Assembly: GCA_964023205.1 (NCBI GenBank)
Contig: OZ026835.1
Location: 5,848,414-5,912,413 of the forward strand
Length of the DNA: 64,000 bases
Direction of reading: 5' to 3'
From: Lutraria lutraria
Taxonomy: Eukaryota; Mollusca; Bivalvia; Venerida; Mactridae
Part shown: piece by piece, positions 12,986 through 26,527 of the stretch
Layout: each line of letters opens with the position of its first letter
How positions within the stretch are numbered: position 1 is the first letter of the stretch
Notes under the pieces: model-generated
The model's input: the letters and a program-made list of their open reading frames with translations, nothing else
Told to the model about the DNA's origin: nothing
The model's database searches: none
Made by a program: the position numbers and the translations under genes

Positions 12986-13424
12986 GCAAATAAAGTGTCA
13001 CAATGATAATAAAATAATCTAGTGATTTCAGAATACGGACGAATTTGTTGTAATCCAACATGCACGAAGACATTCTACTGTTGACATGAAACAATTATCA
13101 GCATTTTACAGAACAGTACATAATTTTATTTTACATCATGCACTTCGTTAGAATACAACACACACTCGAAAATATTTAAAATGTATACTCATTTACTGTA
13201 GCAACGTTCTGTGATATTCATCTAAAATATTATTGATCATGATTGTCATTGTTTGCAACTATACCCCTCACAAGAAACAAATATTTTATAACAAATATGG
13301 CTCGTTGCAGGCAATTAAAAGATATAATTTTTTTATTGAAAACATCAATATTATTACACTTTTTATTATTGTTGTTGTCCTACCATTCATGGTTTTATTA
13401 TTGTTGTTATTCTTGTAAGTAGTA

Positions 13425-13470
13425 GTAGGAGGAGCAGCAACAGCAGCGGCATCATCATCATCATCATTTA
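13425..13470. repeat. Trinucleotide microsatellite (GCA/CAT)
   Basis: A run of AGCAGCAACAGCAGC is followed by about six CAT triplets. It produces a low-complexity Asp/Ala ORF on the minus strand which is not a gene. Confidence 0.8.
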
Positions 13471-15034
13471 TTGTAATTGCTATCATTTCTAACTATTCTT
13501 ATCAAAATAGGAAAACTAAACATTATTTTCAAAATCAAATACAATCAACCGAAAAATTACATTTTGGGTTCATCTTAGGTACAAAGCTTTTAACCATCTA
13601 CTTAAAAATTGAAATTATTATAATCGGTTTAATGTTAGCTTTATTGATAACAACAGGTCCACACAATGACTTGAAGAGCCCACGGTGTTTAACAACAAAT
13701 ACCAATAAACGATTACATTATTTACTTTAAAACGGATGCGAACGTCGACACCCGCGTGATGAAACGCAAACAGAGCCCAACGTAAGTGTGATAGTTTCAT
13801 TATCACACGACTACAGGACAAAAGGTCTTGTCAACTGTATCGAGAATGTACAATACAATTGTACATCTATAATAACTTACCACACCTCAGCTAATAAATG
13901 CCAGTGCTCCAGACACACGTTCATTGAATAGACACTGGTCGTGCTATGGTGTCAGCACCTTAAACACGCCATGTCAGTAAAAATAATGAAAAACTTAAAT
14001 ATAAGATTAGTTCCGTGACTTCGTGATTTTTCACAGCTTATTTTAAACATAATGCACATGATTTGTGAGCTCGTATTAGAGTCCCGTGAACACTCGGTGT
14101 TGTACAACAGACGGAAATTATTAGTAAATCTGTAAATGCACATTGTCTGTGTTCTAAATAGTTTAAAAGATTTATCGTAAAGTCAATATGCTACTAGGAT
14201 GTCTCTCCATTCCTGACGACATATTGAGTGAGGTGCGGTGTTCGGTCGCTAAGCTCGGGGCGTTAGGTAAAACGTTAGTTCTACCGACGTAAAGTTCGAG
14301 TGCTCGAACAATATGCGCGACGCATGTATCCCCTGTCAATTAGTTGTTTATAATTCATGAAACATCCATTACGCGTATAAGAACAGTTCAAGCATTGTAT
14401 CCCGGTCGTTTTCTTCCCCATCCCTGATCAAAATTATTCTTGTGTCAAACAAAGTACAGGAACCAAAAACTGACTAATAGCTAGTGAAGTTGATATCTAA
14501 ACAAGTTAAGTTGAAGACAGAGGTGAACCCCGAAAAACCGCTTTTCTCGTGATACGATTAGCCTTTCTTCCATCTGACAGACATTTAATAATTGTTAAAA
14601 AATAAACGCTTTATTAGATTACTTTTTAAGTTGCCAACCCATTAATTGTAAAACCACTTTATAAAACAATAGCAAATTATTGTACCCAGCATAAAGAATT
14701 ATAATATGCGACACTGTTCATATCTTTATCACAAATGTTTTATTGTAAAGACAGTCACTATCAGAATGGTCCATTGTTATGTGCGAGTTTACGAAATTAC
14801 CCCTATAACAGAACGGGTGCAGAAAAAAGCGCGAGATATTATCACGTCTAAGCGATCCAATAATTTTACGACATTTGTACAAGATGCACATTATCAGTCA
14901 ATCACAATACTGGTAGTACAGAAGGGTAACATATGTGTCAATTACTCAAAGCTTCATCATTATCTGTGCTTCTATCTTTGCACTTTTTTTCATTTTTCAT
15001 GTACTGCTGAATCTGCACACAAAGATCAGTCTTT

Positions 15035-15240
15035 CTACGGGTTTAACGCCGTTTTTTTCTCAACAATATTCAGGTGATGTATACGTCTGTCGGTTCACCT
15101 AACAAGCTTATCAAGTACGAACCGGCAAATTCTCCATATGTGGAGGAAAAATCGACATTTTTGTCAAATTTTCATCCAGCCGGATTCGAACACGGTTCAC
15201 CGGGTTACAAGTGAAGCTCCTTTACCACTGAATCAGGTAG
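15035..15240 (-). mobile_element. tRNA-derived SINE
   Basis: In minus orientation a tRNA-like head with B box CCGGTGAACCGTGTTCGAAT (about 15183-15202) is followed by an ACATATGGAGAATTTGCCGG body and a GGCGTTAAACCC tail. Body and tail recur at 12838-12985 and 18856-19055. Confidence 0.6.
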
Positions 15241-16028
15241 CGGCCAATATCAATAAAGTAGAAATAATGCGAAAAGATAAAAAATCAACAAAAATCAGGA
15301 AGGGAGACTATAAAATGTGTCTTCATACTCCATGATGTAAGGTAAAACTAACTTTCATATTCATGTTCACGGTAAGTTATGGGGTATTAAAATCAGACGA
15401 AGTAAAACATAAACTCATTGGCTTTCTTGGTCGTATTTGACACTAACAATAGGGCTTATTGATTACGGTTCTCATTTTTATATTTTCAAAATCCCAATTG
15501 TCTTTTCTACCAGGTTGAAATGAAATAAAATCCAAAAATTGAAAAAAAAATCAAAAATATATTTACCCGTTCGTTTTAGAGTATGGCTTTAATTGTCATG
15601 TTAAACAAGTCTTCATACAGTTGAATGAGAAATCCAACCACGCTTAATAAACAGTACTGTATAAAAGTTAAAAGTTAAAACTGTACGGATGATTAGCTTT
15701 GTTACGTTTACTAAAGCGAAATGACCAGCGCAGATAAAGTGTTACTCTTACTAAACATGGACTCTCCTGTTAGATCCGTGTGGTTGAAATGTGAACAGAA
15801 ATCATCATATATTACATAAATACAATACATACAAATATGTTTGAACAATTTTCAACGCCCAGAAAACTACAGTTCGCGGTATATAAATGTACTATAGTTC
15901 GGTCGTATAATTTAATTAAGATAGTGCCTTCATACATGTATACCATCTCATCGAATGGTATGAACAAATTAACTTAAAAAGCTCTCTTTAGTAGAAGGTA
16001 CAAACTGATCTTGACCACCGCATTGGGC

Positions 16029-16332
16029 CTCCACATATGGTCGAGTGGTTATGGTACCTTAAGTAAACTCTTCTTCCTCCCCGCTGTGGGTTCGAACCCA
16101 AGCCCAAGTCCAGACCAATGTCACATAAGAGGAAGCTAGAATAGCCGAAGATCGAAGGTTTGGACCAAATTCCATACGTGATGAAGCTGTCCTCCATGGT
16201 TACGGTAGGTCGATGGTAACAACCAGGTGTTCGCCTTGTGTCTCTCTCCACTGTTAAAGCTAGGACAGTCTCCAAATGACCCTCCCCTCTCTGTTAGTGT
16301 GACGGTAAACCCTAAAGAAAAAATAATCGGCA
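16029..16332 (+). mobile_element. tRNA-derived SINE
   Basis: The head has an A-box-like TGGTCGAGTGG (about 16038) and a clear B box GGGTTCGAACCC (about 16088). The tail, GACGGTAAACCC followed by an A-rich run, resembles the tail of the other SINE copies. Confidence 0.6.
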
Positions 16333-16644
16333 AGTATGGGAATTATTAAATGTTTGTAGAAGGAGCCGCCTTTCCCATGCCTTTATTGTTTTCTTGCGAC
16401 GGACATATCTGAATTTGTAAATAAAAAAATGAAATTTGAAACAGGGCCATGTTTATCATGGGAAATCGAAAGTAAACTAAAGACAATGGGTTGTTTCAAT
16501 AATACAATCTTAGGACAACAATGGTTTACGATCGTTTTAAAGTTACGGGCTCGTAAATAAAGATTCCTTTTCTAACCTCTCGGCTGGTTTACAAACGGAT
16601 GCAAAATGTAAACATCGGGCTGTTTTATGTTGCATTTTGTGGCT

Positions 16645-16925
16645 AACCATTTTATCATTATGTCTGGTTAGTTTTAAAGGCCCATTAATTTGTTGAATTT
16701 AGTAATACAGAACAATCATATTAAAATGATAGCAAAATATAAGAATGATATTTTATTTGCTCTAAAGCAATATTTACATAATGCCTTTCTGTAGCCATAT
16801 CTCAATGTTGTCAGATGCTTTTTCTTAATATTTGCAATATCATTGGAAAAAATCTGTGCTGTATTTCTATATGTACTTCGTGATTAAAAAAAGAAAATTT
16901 CAAAATGTTTTTATTGCAAGACGTA
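16645..16925 (+). repeat. Dispersed repeat of unknown class, copy 1
   Basis: This stretch matches the reverse complement of about 26240-26527 over nearly its full length, with shared words such as AAAGGCCCATTA, TTTGCTCTAAA, TGTCAGATGCTTTTT and TATGTACTTCGTGATTAAAA. It has no coding potential and no obvious TIRs. Identity is high enough to imply fairly recent dispersal. Confidence 0.75.
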
Positions 16926-18855
16926 AAGATCAGTTTCATTACAAACACGAACCCAACTTTAATGTTATCTTTAAGACATTAATTCTTTTTTCTTCCTTTT
17001 TTCTAATTTGAAAAGATTGTTTTATACCGAGTGATACGTCTATCCTGGCATCACGTGACTTAGTACAAAACACTTGTGAACACTTTAGATAATAGAATTT
17101 GTAATTTATCTGACCGAATTGTATCACATGATGCAGGAGTAACGGACCAGTGATGGTAGAATTGTAACGAATTTTATATAAATCAACATGAATTAAATAA
17201 AAATCGCCTTAAATGAAAGAAATGTCACAAAATTTGAACTGATAAATATTTTTTATCTTAGACAAAAAACTTTACATTTCGAGTGCAATTTAGCCAGATT
17301 AGATAACTTATTGACTTAAAATACTCCTACATTGTTCTTCATAAAAAAGGTATTTAAAAGCCTAGTTGGCCGATTATAAAAGTTCAGAATTAAGTGCACA
17401 CATTGTAGATTGCTTATAATTGTCCAGTTGAGTCCTTGAATCACGACGAGCTGCCAAGGCTCCAAGATGTGAGCAGAATTCGCCATGTATTTAGTGGGCA
17501 TTCTTGGTAATATTAAGAAAAAAGAATGACAACTTAAGCGAACCTTAAGTCTATTGCATAGGTTATGGATCTTAAAGGCGTAACTGGACTATAAAGCACT
17601 AGATGGCGCTGGGGCAGGGTTTTGTAATTTTTTATGCATGTTTCATATCAGAGAGCCCTTTTTTATTTTTGAATAAACTACACAAAAATATTCTTTGAAA
17701 TTATTCTCAAAATGGTAAATTATTCCATGTCAAAACATTTCATACAAAACTCGTAGTCATGTATTAATTCTAAGCGGCATTTACGTGGCGGTGACTGATA
17801 AAAAGTGAACTGGCAAGCACTCGTAACACTGACATGAAATTATTTGTTTAAAATATCTTTTAAATGCCATCAGTACAACAGTTGTGAAGTTGAGACGGCG
17901 ATGCTAATCTAATAATTATTATTCATAGAATTTAGAAATGGTTAAATAGTTCCATGCTAATTACTGCATCTATAATTAGCATTGACATATCGGAAAGCGG
18001 TATTTAATCGCTCGAATTGAATTGAAACGATTAACCGCCGCCATAACTATGCACAATGCGTTCGGTGTCAAGTTATGAGAGTATTTTAAGTATCATCTGC
18101 GACTGAGTATAATGAAGAATAATTTCGTGCAGCCATTTTCCCGCTTTTACTGTGAAGCGGCTGCGTAAAATCCTTAAACTGCGACCTCTTAGCAAAAATG
18201 CCGGAACATAACAATTCAATTTATGACCACTTTTGCTCATTTCGCAACACTAAGGATGTGAATTAAACTTTAAATAGCTGCTCTGGGCTGTCTATCAATA
18301 TTTGATTATCATATGAATTCCTGGGTCGAACAGATGGGGTTCGAAATGCGACACACACAAATGGTGGCAGCCTGAGAAACGCAGAAACGATACACATTCT
18401 TATGAATGGCGACATGTGGAAGTCCTTTGCTCAGCGATTGATTGGTGTAATTTGCTATCTCATTTCATTTTTTCTACAGAAATAATTACAAATTATGCTC
18501 AACATGTCACTATCAGTGCTGGAATTAAAGATGCATGCAGCTAATTAACTATCAACATCGACTGTTCTTTGTGTAAAACAAACTGTCGGTAGTTTTCGTT
18601 ATAATTTAAGCGCGATGACTATCGTAATTCATTTTGAATTAATTATTATACTGCGCAATGAGACAACTGCACATGTGATGGTAACAAACTAACATTTCAA
18701 TGGGCCTTATCTCTAATTACATGAAGTGTAAATAGACAACGTACATGTATTATGCAATCGGCATACCTGGGGCTACGCATCGTCGCCTAGGACTCATCCC
18801 GTACAGATATCATGATTTCGTAAAATTTAATAAACAGTTCATACATTTCGATTCT

Positions 18856-19055
18856 GATGGTTTAACGACCAGATTTCCTGGAATGTATTCTAAACAGTAC
18901 TAGCTTACGCTTCAACATGGAGCCGACAAATTATCCATGATAGAGGTATATCGACTTATTTCAAATTTTCATAGAAGGCTATAACATGCAGCGACCGGAA
19001 TTTGAATCCGAATCACCAGGTCGCAAGTCCGGCACACAAAACACTATGTCACGGT
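18856..19055 (-). mobile_element. tRNA-derived SINE, diverged
   Basis: The minus-strand reading gives a B-box-like GGATTCAAATTCCGG (about 18998-19012) and the TTTGTCGGCTCCATG body, related to the copy at 15035-15240 but more diverged. A GTTTAACG tail lies at about 18861. Confidence 0.5.
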
Positions 19056-22000
19056 CGTGGGTCCCAGTTAATACAGTCTCGATAATGTTCGATAAATTTT
19101 CAGCGACGTGGATGCGTATTTTTAATGAAAAGGGCGCCTTATGAATTGCATTATTTTAAGGAATTAGATGGGCAAAAATTCTGTCACACCATTAAGCTGG
19201 TCTCGGTACCAACTGAAATACAAAAATGCAGTCAATTGGTTGGAAAATAAGTGTCTATATATATTGTGATGGTCACTAAATGAAGTTTAACTGTAATGTC
19301 TGAATGAGAGTTGTAAAGCGTGAGATTTACTTTCAACAAACGTACACGTTGAGTATTTATAATACAAAGCGAAAAAAAAGTCGCCTTGACAGATGAGACG
19401 CAGATACGATTCAGTGATAAAGCGATATGTAATTCGTCATGGCTGCGTAAACAAGCACTGACGAATAATGCCTACATTGAGAACGTTTGTAAAATTGACC
19501 TTTTTCACGTGCCTGTTTTAGTAATCTCTGAATGAGATGAGCGAACGAGATAATTACATGTTTTAGAAAATAAAACATTGCATCATTGATTTCTTTCTTG
19601 TGAAGATGTATGTTTTATTTCTGGGTATGTTTCGAAAGCGTATCAGTTATTTTTTTCTGTAGAAAATCACCTGCCAACACTTAAGTCGCGAGTATAAATA
19701 AAGGATAAAAGCGATCGTCCAGGTCCATGTCAAAAGTGTTATTGAACGAAGCGAAGGACCAATGTCCATGTTGAATTATCTGAAAAGGGTCGCAGGAAAA
19801 GGTTTTAAAAGGATCTGAGATAAAAGAGTTCTCTTGCTGTGGGAACGATACATGATACTTGTTGAATAATAATTAATGTGAGGTAGAACAATGGTCCATT
19901 AAAACGAGCATTGTAGGTATATGTTCAAAGGTGTTTTTAATGAAATTTTTGAGCGAAAAAATAGTGAGATCGCGCGAATCTAACCTCTTATATACATACA
20001 TGTTTATATAAGTCCTTACTTACATTAAACTATATTTATACCGATTGATTTTATATTTTGTCAAACTTTTCGGATAGCTTGCTTTGAGTAGCATACAATG
20101 CCCGCGGATTGAAAAAATACTTGTATTGTAAAATTACGCCATTTTAAAAAACTAATTTAATTACGCTGAATAAGTTTCAGCTGTTCTAAAGTTATAAAAT
20201 CGGTTATTGGGTATTACGTTGCAGTATTAGTACAATACGTGTGCGTTTTTATGCCTCTCTGGTTTGGATTGAGTAACAAAAAATACTCTTATTTCATATT
20301 ATTGTTTGGTATAATCTTAATAAATTTCTTAAGTTTCATTCAGAAATAAAATCTCTGTTTATGAAGCTTTCGATTAAAAAGTGAGCCAAATTTAATATGT
20401 AAAAAAGACCTTCTGTATTACGTTTTATTACCAGTGTTACACTACTTGATACGATATGCCCTTTAATGATCTCGATATGACTTGTATCATATATCATGGA
20501 TTCATGAACATGCAGATGCTATTTTTCCAGGCTCCGCGACTTTTTTCGTGGGAATTTAAACTCTAGTGTTGTAAAATTCTTCTATTTTGAATCTAGCCAC
20601 CGTTTTTATCGATTATAGCATTTCTAGACAAAGGTGATTTTATCGCTTACCAGCGGCTTCGTAAATCAAAGTAAATAGGTTAGCTTAGAATATTGACAAT
20701 TTATCAACATTTCCCCTATAATCGATATAAACAAACGACGCACCGCCCGCTTCAAATTCCGTCACATATGCCGATGTTCGCACTGTTTCAATGGGATTTT
20801 GTGGTCGAATACAAAACTGGTAGGGTCCTTTGTCCCTTATTTGGAAACAAGATTTGTGTACGGTGTAACAGCTGTCGATGCGAAAAAGCAGCTGTCGCGT
20901 TTAGCGTAAAATCCACACGCCGTGACGATTGTAACGACCAGGATATTGTTAAAATTTAGAGAAATAGTAAGATGTATCTTGACAGAGAATCAGTGTAGTG
21001 TAGGACGGTGATAGTTTAACATACAATAGAAAAAATAAAACTATCTGATATAAATTTTACTTTCGATAACTAGTGCTCTGGTTTTAAAGAGCGAAATAGT
21101 TTGTACATGATATTCGGTGTCATTATGAAGTTTTAAAAGGATAACACGATATTTGTAAGCAAAAAGGTAAGAGCATTTTTTCTGGTTTTAACTTTATTTT
21201 TGTGAATAAGCACTGTATGGAACGAGATGTGCGTTTGTATGACCGTGGCGTATTGTTACATCTTATATGCATATAAATGCAATTTAAGAACTCGACATTT
21301 TGATAAAAAAAATCATGTTAAGTATTTATTGCTCGAGCCTCGTACATTGAAAGTTGCTTACATCGGACTGTCCGTTGGAGACACGAAATGTAAATATGCA
21401 AATTATGAATAAATCTTCAATTTACACGTGACCTGAGTTGGGTCGATTATTAAAATTTCATGATAAAAACATACTTCTCTTTATCAGTCTTCCAATATCA
21501 ATGTACTCGTTTAAATAAATACTCTCGAGATTTTTGTGTGCACTGATAAATGATTACATTTTTATGTGGCTTAATTTTTTGTTTGGATTCAAGATAAATT
21601 AGAGAGATTTATTACTGAAATAACCCAAGGCTCAATATTTAGATCCTTCAGATGGAAAATCTCTGGCTCGTGCAATAGGCGCAACGTCCAAATTAGCGTC
21701 GACACGTGCATGGTGGTTGATATTGCTCTTAACCACTTAAATGTATTGATCAAACTTTAGATGCTATAGATCAGCGTGTTTAAATGACGTTTTTTTTTTT
21801 TGCTTCAACGCTGTGCTACAAATTCCCAGTTCGATTTACCTAATGAGATAATGAATTAAATGCACGTCATTGTATGCGTTCTCGTCATTTACAATATTTG
21901 ACAGACGTTAATTGGGGTACATTTAATTTATTGCATCATTTTTATCTCAACATTTTTGCATTTGTCAATAACTTCAAGCATATTAAAGACTGATTTGAAG

Positions 22001-22272
22001 AGATAGAAATATATAATGCTAAGTCAGCAAACTGGAGTTCATCAACTTCATTTAACGCCGACTTTTACTATGACCAGTGTGTAATGATTATAGTCTTTCT
22101 AACAGAATTGTTACTAGTCGCTTTTATTTCTGTATTGAGATTTTGTGCGTATAGCCATAATTTATATCATTTGCTATGAAATGCATGTGAGCCATTGAAA
22201 TGATTTTCTTGTATCTCAAAAATGTACGTTTCTCTATCGTATTTTCACAATGACTTTGTAATATTTTCACAG
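19056..22272. other. Gene-free region upstream of the Orange-domain ORF
   Basis: No coding exon was recognised, and in particular no basic helix-loop-helix exon. Two Su(H)/RBPJ-type words occur: TGTGGGAA at 19838-19845 and CGTGGGAA at 20547-20554. Two CAGCTG E-boxes lie at about 20872 and 20890. Sites this short are expected by chance every few kb, so these are only hints of Notch-type control. Confidence 0.3.
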
Positions 22273-22293
22273 ATAAGATATTCACACAAAAAG

Positions 22294-22980
22294 ATGTCAC
22301 TCGAACACATGATTGCCCCCGAGCACGAGATGCATAATTTCAGCATGTCACGTGATCAGAATAATCACGTGCAGACGTTTGGACCAGTCACACAGGGCAA
22401 TCCATTCTTTACTGGATATATAGACTGTGCCCAGGAGGCGTTGTGGTACTTAACCCAAGTAGAAAATTTACCTTTAGACCATCCAATGGTTATGGGACTC
22501 CAAATGCATTTATGGGAGCAATATAAAATGTTGCAAATTCAGCAAATGCTAAGAAACAATTTGAGCATGTGCAGCGAGAATGAACAGGTGAATGGGGAAG
22601 CACATGTAAACATTAAGCAAACTAATGTCACGATTAAAGACAATAAAGAATTAACTAGTGCAATTGAACTTAAATGTGAAGATATCACGGGAAAAAGTGC
22701 AATAATAACTGATATAGTCAATGAAAAAGACAATGAACTTCCACAGACAGAGCTGAGAGGGGGTGAACACGCAATAAACGCAGATCAAAACGATTCTGAG
22801 CTATCACCAGAGGCTCAGAAAGTAGCTGAAGCATTGGCAGAGGAAATATTTAGTATTCTGAATGCAGAAAATGATCTCGATGAGTATAATGACTATAGTG
22901 ATGATGATAATGATGGAGAAAATGAAGATGAGGAAAGTGAAAGTTTAGATGAAGGCTTTGAAGAAATGGAGGAGTCTTAG
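22294..22980 (+). CDS. Orange-domain protein (Hes/Hey/Dec type) without visible bHLH
   Basis: A single open frame of 228 codons plus stop. Residues about 38-74 read as an Orange domain: FFTGYIDCAQEALWYL, then VENLPLDHP and LQMHL, with Gly-Tyr, Cys, Glu, Leu and the closing His-Leu in their usual places. In Hes, Hey and Dec repressors this domain follows a bHLH and mediates dimer and partner specificity; here no bHLH precedes it. The C-terminal third is a helix (about 170-190) and then a strongly acidic Asp/Glu/Ser tail (about 190-228). There is no WRPW or YRPW end. The ATG at 22294 has A at -3 and follows a good 3' splice site (TTTTCACAG ending 22272), so the ORF probably occupies one terminal exon behind a leader exon I could not locate. 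The frame is open upstream to an ATG at 22222, but that lies in the presumed intron. AATAAA at 23647 may serve polyadenylation. It may instead be the last exon of a gene whose bHLH exon I missed. Confidence 0.65.
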   Translation: MSLEHMIAPEHEMHNFSMSRDQNNHVQTFGPVTQGNPFFTGYIDCAQEALWYLTQVENLPLDHPMVMGLQMHLWEQYKMLQIQQMLRNNLSMCSENEQVNGEAHVNIKQTNVTIKDNKELTSAIELKCEDITGKSAIITDIVNEKDNELPQTELRGGEHAINADQNDSELSPEAQKVAEALAEEIFSILNAENDLDEYNDYSDDDNDGENEDEESESLDEGFEEMEES

Positions 22981-25900
22981 TCATGTGAAATCAGATGTGA
23001 GGAAGACATTTGTTGACATTTTGTATAACAAAAACATTTAATTTATGTGCTCTATGATTTATTTTTTACTATTTTTAGGGTTATTTATACAAAAAAGTTA
23101 TTGTTTACTATCAAATATGTTATTTATACAAACTATAATACCTAGCAATGTCTGTTTAAAGGCCAAAAACGAAGAACATACTCTACATTTAAATACCTAG
23201 GGGCTACCATATTCACCACGCAATAGTAAAAAGTTTTAAAGATATCATTTCCTAGCACTGTTCACTAATTATAATTTAAGTACACCATAAGCCTCTAGCT
23301 TATTTAAGTCAACACATTTTTTAATGAATTCAGTTAAAATGGAAGAATGGTTAGATAATGCTGTTTTAACAGCATTTTAAACTGACATTGCTAGTTATTT
23401 GTATTTACAAACATGCCATCCCTTTTTCCATTTTTATTTTACTTTAAATTTGATCTCAAATATGTCTTTATAGCTATAAATATAATACATTGTTTCATGT
23501 CCACATTTCTCATCTATTCAATTCCTTTCTGTCTCAACACCTATCTATCTTCTTACATACTACACAGAATATGCCCTGTTTCTATAGAGGTGGTCCACCC
23601 ATAGATCTGTGACCCACAAACCACTAAACTTTGCATAGCAAAATGTAATAAATAACATTAGTTTTCATACTGATTTATGAAAAGTCCTAAATATTTCTTA
23701 ATACAACTTACAGTAATTGACTAAAGCAAAGATGACAATGACAAATGAAGTACGATATGTTAGTACAATCTACCAAATCCTGATCTGCCCTTGCAGTGGT
23801 GTCAATCCAGTAATCCCCATCACAAGATAAGATGTAACACAGTATCTTATTATCTTCACATTATTTCTATATTTGACTTGTTATGTAATATAGCTTCGAT
23901 GTGAAGCTCTTGTGACATTTCATTTGTTATCAGGTTTAATCCATCTTAATCCTTGACTATACCATGATATATATTCACACCTGTGTGTAAGGTCACCTTA
24001 ATCTTGATGAAGCCATCTTACTATCAGTATTTCTATTTGTTAAAGATATATATGACACTTCTTCATTACAATGTCATTTCTTCTTTGTTTGCTTGAAGCT
24101 TAAGATATTTTGTCAGTGAAAATGGTGCTTATAACATTGCAACAAAATTGTCAGCCATTTTGGGATTGAAATTTTTCTACATGTATGCGTGTTAAAATAT
24201 TTTGTTGAATGTTTAAACTGCTTAAACTTTTATAATTCATAAATATATTATTATTTTAGAACAAGTACTTATTTCTCCTGTGTGTATGCCAATTATCAAG
24301 TATAGATGTGTTACATGACTAGCAATTCTTTTTCTGAAACTGAACATCAGTATTACTTGCCATGATACTTAATTGTGAAAATATATTTTACTTCAATGTA
24401 AGCAGCGGACCCTCTCTTATTTAGACTTGTCCAGAACAGGGGAAAATTCTGTATTAGAATCATCTTCTGATAAAAATATACATTTTGAAGTTGTTTTGCG
24501 AATCCTTTTGAATAAAAATCTTGCTTGAAAATTTTGTCATGATTAAAGGTGTTTTCATGATGGGGGGGGGCAGATTAAAGGGGGTTGTATTAGAGGTCTG
24601 GGAGGGGTCTATATGAGAGGGGTTCTGGATTAGAGAGGTTCCAATGTGGTTTCCACTGACTACATGTATACAAAATCAAGTCCTAAGCACCAGTTAAAAA
24701 TATCACTGCCATTTCATCCATTCATTGGTGTTGATTAGTGACTTCAGGTGACAAATAATGATTGCAATAAAATATTTATTGAAATTTATGAAAGTGTCTA
24801 TTTTCTTCTCAACAGAATTATCAGTCTGGGACCCCAATTTTGAAGACTGAACTTATATAGCAGTTCCTAAAACCCTTTGTTTGCTACCCAATTCTTTTTA
24901 AGAGCTCACCATGAGCACTTACTGCTCATGGGCTAAAAAGCTTAGGGTCAAGCGAAAAATTGTATAAGTCGGATAATCAGAAACAAACATTTTTTATGCC
25001 GCATCATTATACATGTAATTAATACATGTATATTATATCAACATACAATTTTATACAAACACGTACAGGCATCAGATGGCAAAATACAGTAATTGTAAAT
25101 ATAAATGAGATTCAGATCCCATCTCTATGAAATGAAATCATGATATCATGAATTCTTCTTGAAACAACTCTTGTATACTTCATGAATAGCTGATGAAGAG
25201 TGAATAACTATTTGACAAGAGATGCAAGTCCCCTAAAAACAACGCTTGATTTGAAATACTTTTTATTAGTCATGTACAAATGGCAATGCAGTACACCAAT
25301 GAAAGCTCAGGAGACCATACACCTAAACAGCACGAGGGTTCAATGCAACAGTGTTGTAACTCATATGGAAATAAGAACAAGTTACGACAGTGTTGCGCTG
25401 AGCCCTTTTACAGAGATTTTACAATATAGAAACCATATTTTACCCAAAACATAAAACAACTTTAAAAATAAATATCTAGTTAGAACACTGGAACCAGATA
25501 GAAATGTATGCATTCCTGGTCTCCAATTTGGACACTTGAAAGTACAGTACAGTTCCACATAATGTTTGGTCCGATAATATGACCAAATCAATACTACGAC
25601 TGCTTTTTGAAAGATCCCATTTTTATATAATCGTGGTCCGTAATAACGACCGGTCCACTATTAAGTTATACTACCACTTATGGTAGTCAGTATCAATCAG
25701 GCACCATATCTGAATGCAAGTGCTCAAATTATACGGTACCCAAATAATATGAGAATCCAGTAAGAAACAGGTACCAGACTTGAATGTAAGCACCTAGACT
25801 TTCTGGTCTAAACATTGGTACCTGCAATGGATGTTAATGAAAAAACATGTACCAAGTAAGAAAAGAGGTACCAGGTAGAAAAATATATTAATGGTAGGAA

Positions 25901-26234
25901 AAGATTTAACTTTAAGGAAATGGAATATCAGATATATGAAAACAAGTACATGGAATCAATATTGCAACCAAACAAAAGATAAAAAAAACACTTTATCATT
26001 AAATATTCACAAATGAGGTAAAAAATAATAAATAAAAAGCACACCTCAGAATATGTAATATTGGTCCCAAGGCCTACCACAATAAAGAAAACTGAAGTTA
26101 TATAACCTCAGACCATGGTGTAATCACTTACTATCACACTAAAATGACACAGAAAACTAAAAGCCCTATTAGTTTTTTTAATGTTAAAGAATTAAAGTAG
26201 GTCTAATTTTAACTACAAAGATGTCTTATCAATG
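22981..26234. other. Probable 3' UTR and gene-free spacer
   Basis: AT-rich sequence without recognisable genes. It begins with the likely 3' UTR of the Orange-domain gene. A short poly-G run lies near 24565. ORFs at 23413-23604 and 25200-25591 look like chance. Confidence 0.4.
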
Positions 26235-26239
26235 AAACT

Positions 26240-26527
26240 GACTTTTAGTTGCAATAAAAACATTCAGAAATTTCCTTTTTTAATCACGAAGTACATATAG
26301 CACAGTAGCACAAATGTAGCACAGTACTTTTTCAATGACATTGCAAACAATAAGAAAAAAGCATCTGACATTTTACAAGATGACTGGCCAAAGAAAGGCA
26401 TTACCATATGTAAATACTATTTTAGAGCAAATACAATAATTATGTTTCCCTTTTTTTTACTATCATTTCATTTATTTTCCTGTACTACTAAATTCAAAAA
26501 GCTAATGGGCCTTTAAAAAGTAAGATT
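26240..26527 (-). repeat. Dispersed repeat of unknown class, copy 2
   Basis: Reverse-complement partner of 16645-16925. Differences are point changes and a small insertion duplicating a GTGCTAC-like word near 26305. Confidence 0.75.

Noticed and set aside
14706..15077. Basic stretch RVQKKARDIITSKRS as a possible bHLH basic region for the Orange gene
   Set aside because: It lacks the conserved Glu-Arg and helix-loop-helix hydrophobic pattern, and the same ORF runs into a SINE tail.
22539..22733. Minus-strand ORF within the Orange-domain gene
   Set aside because: Antisense shadow of the plus-strand coding frame.
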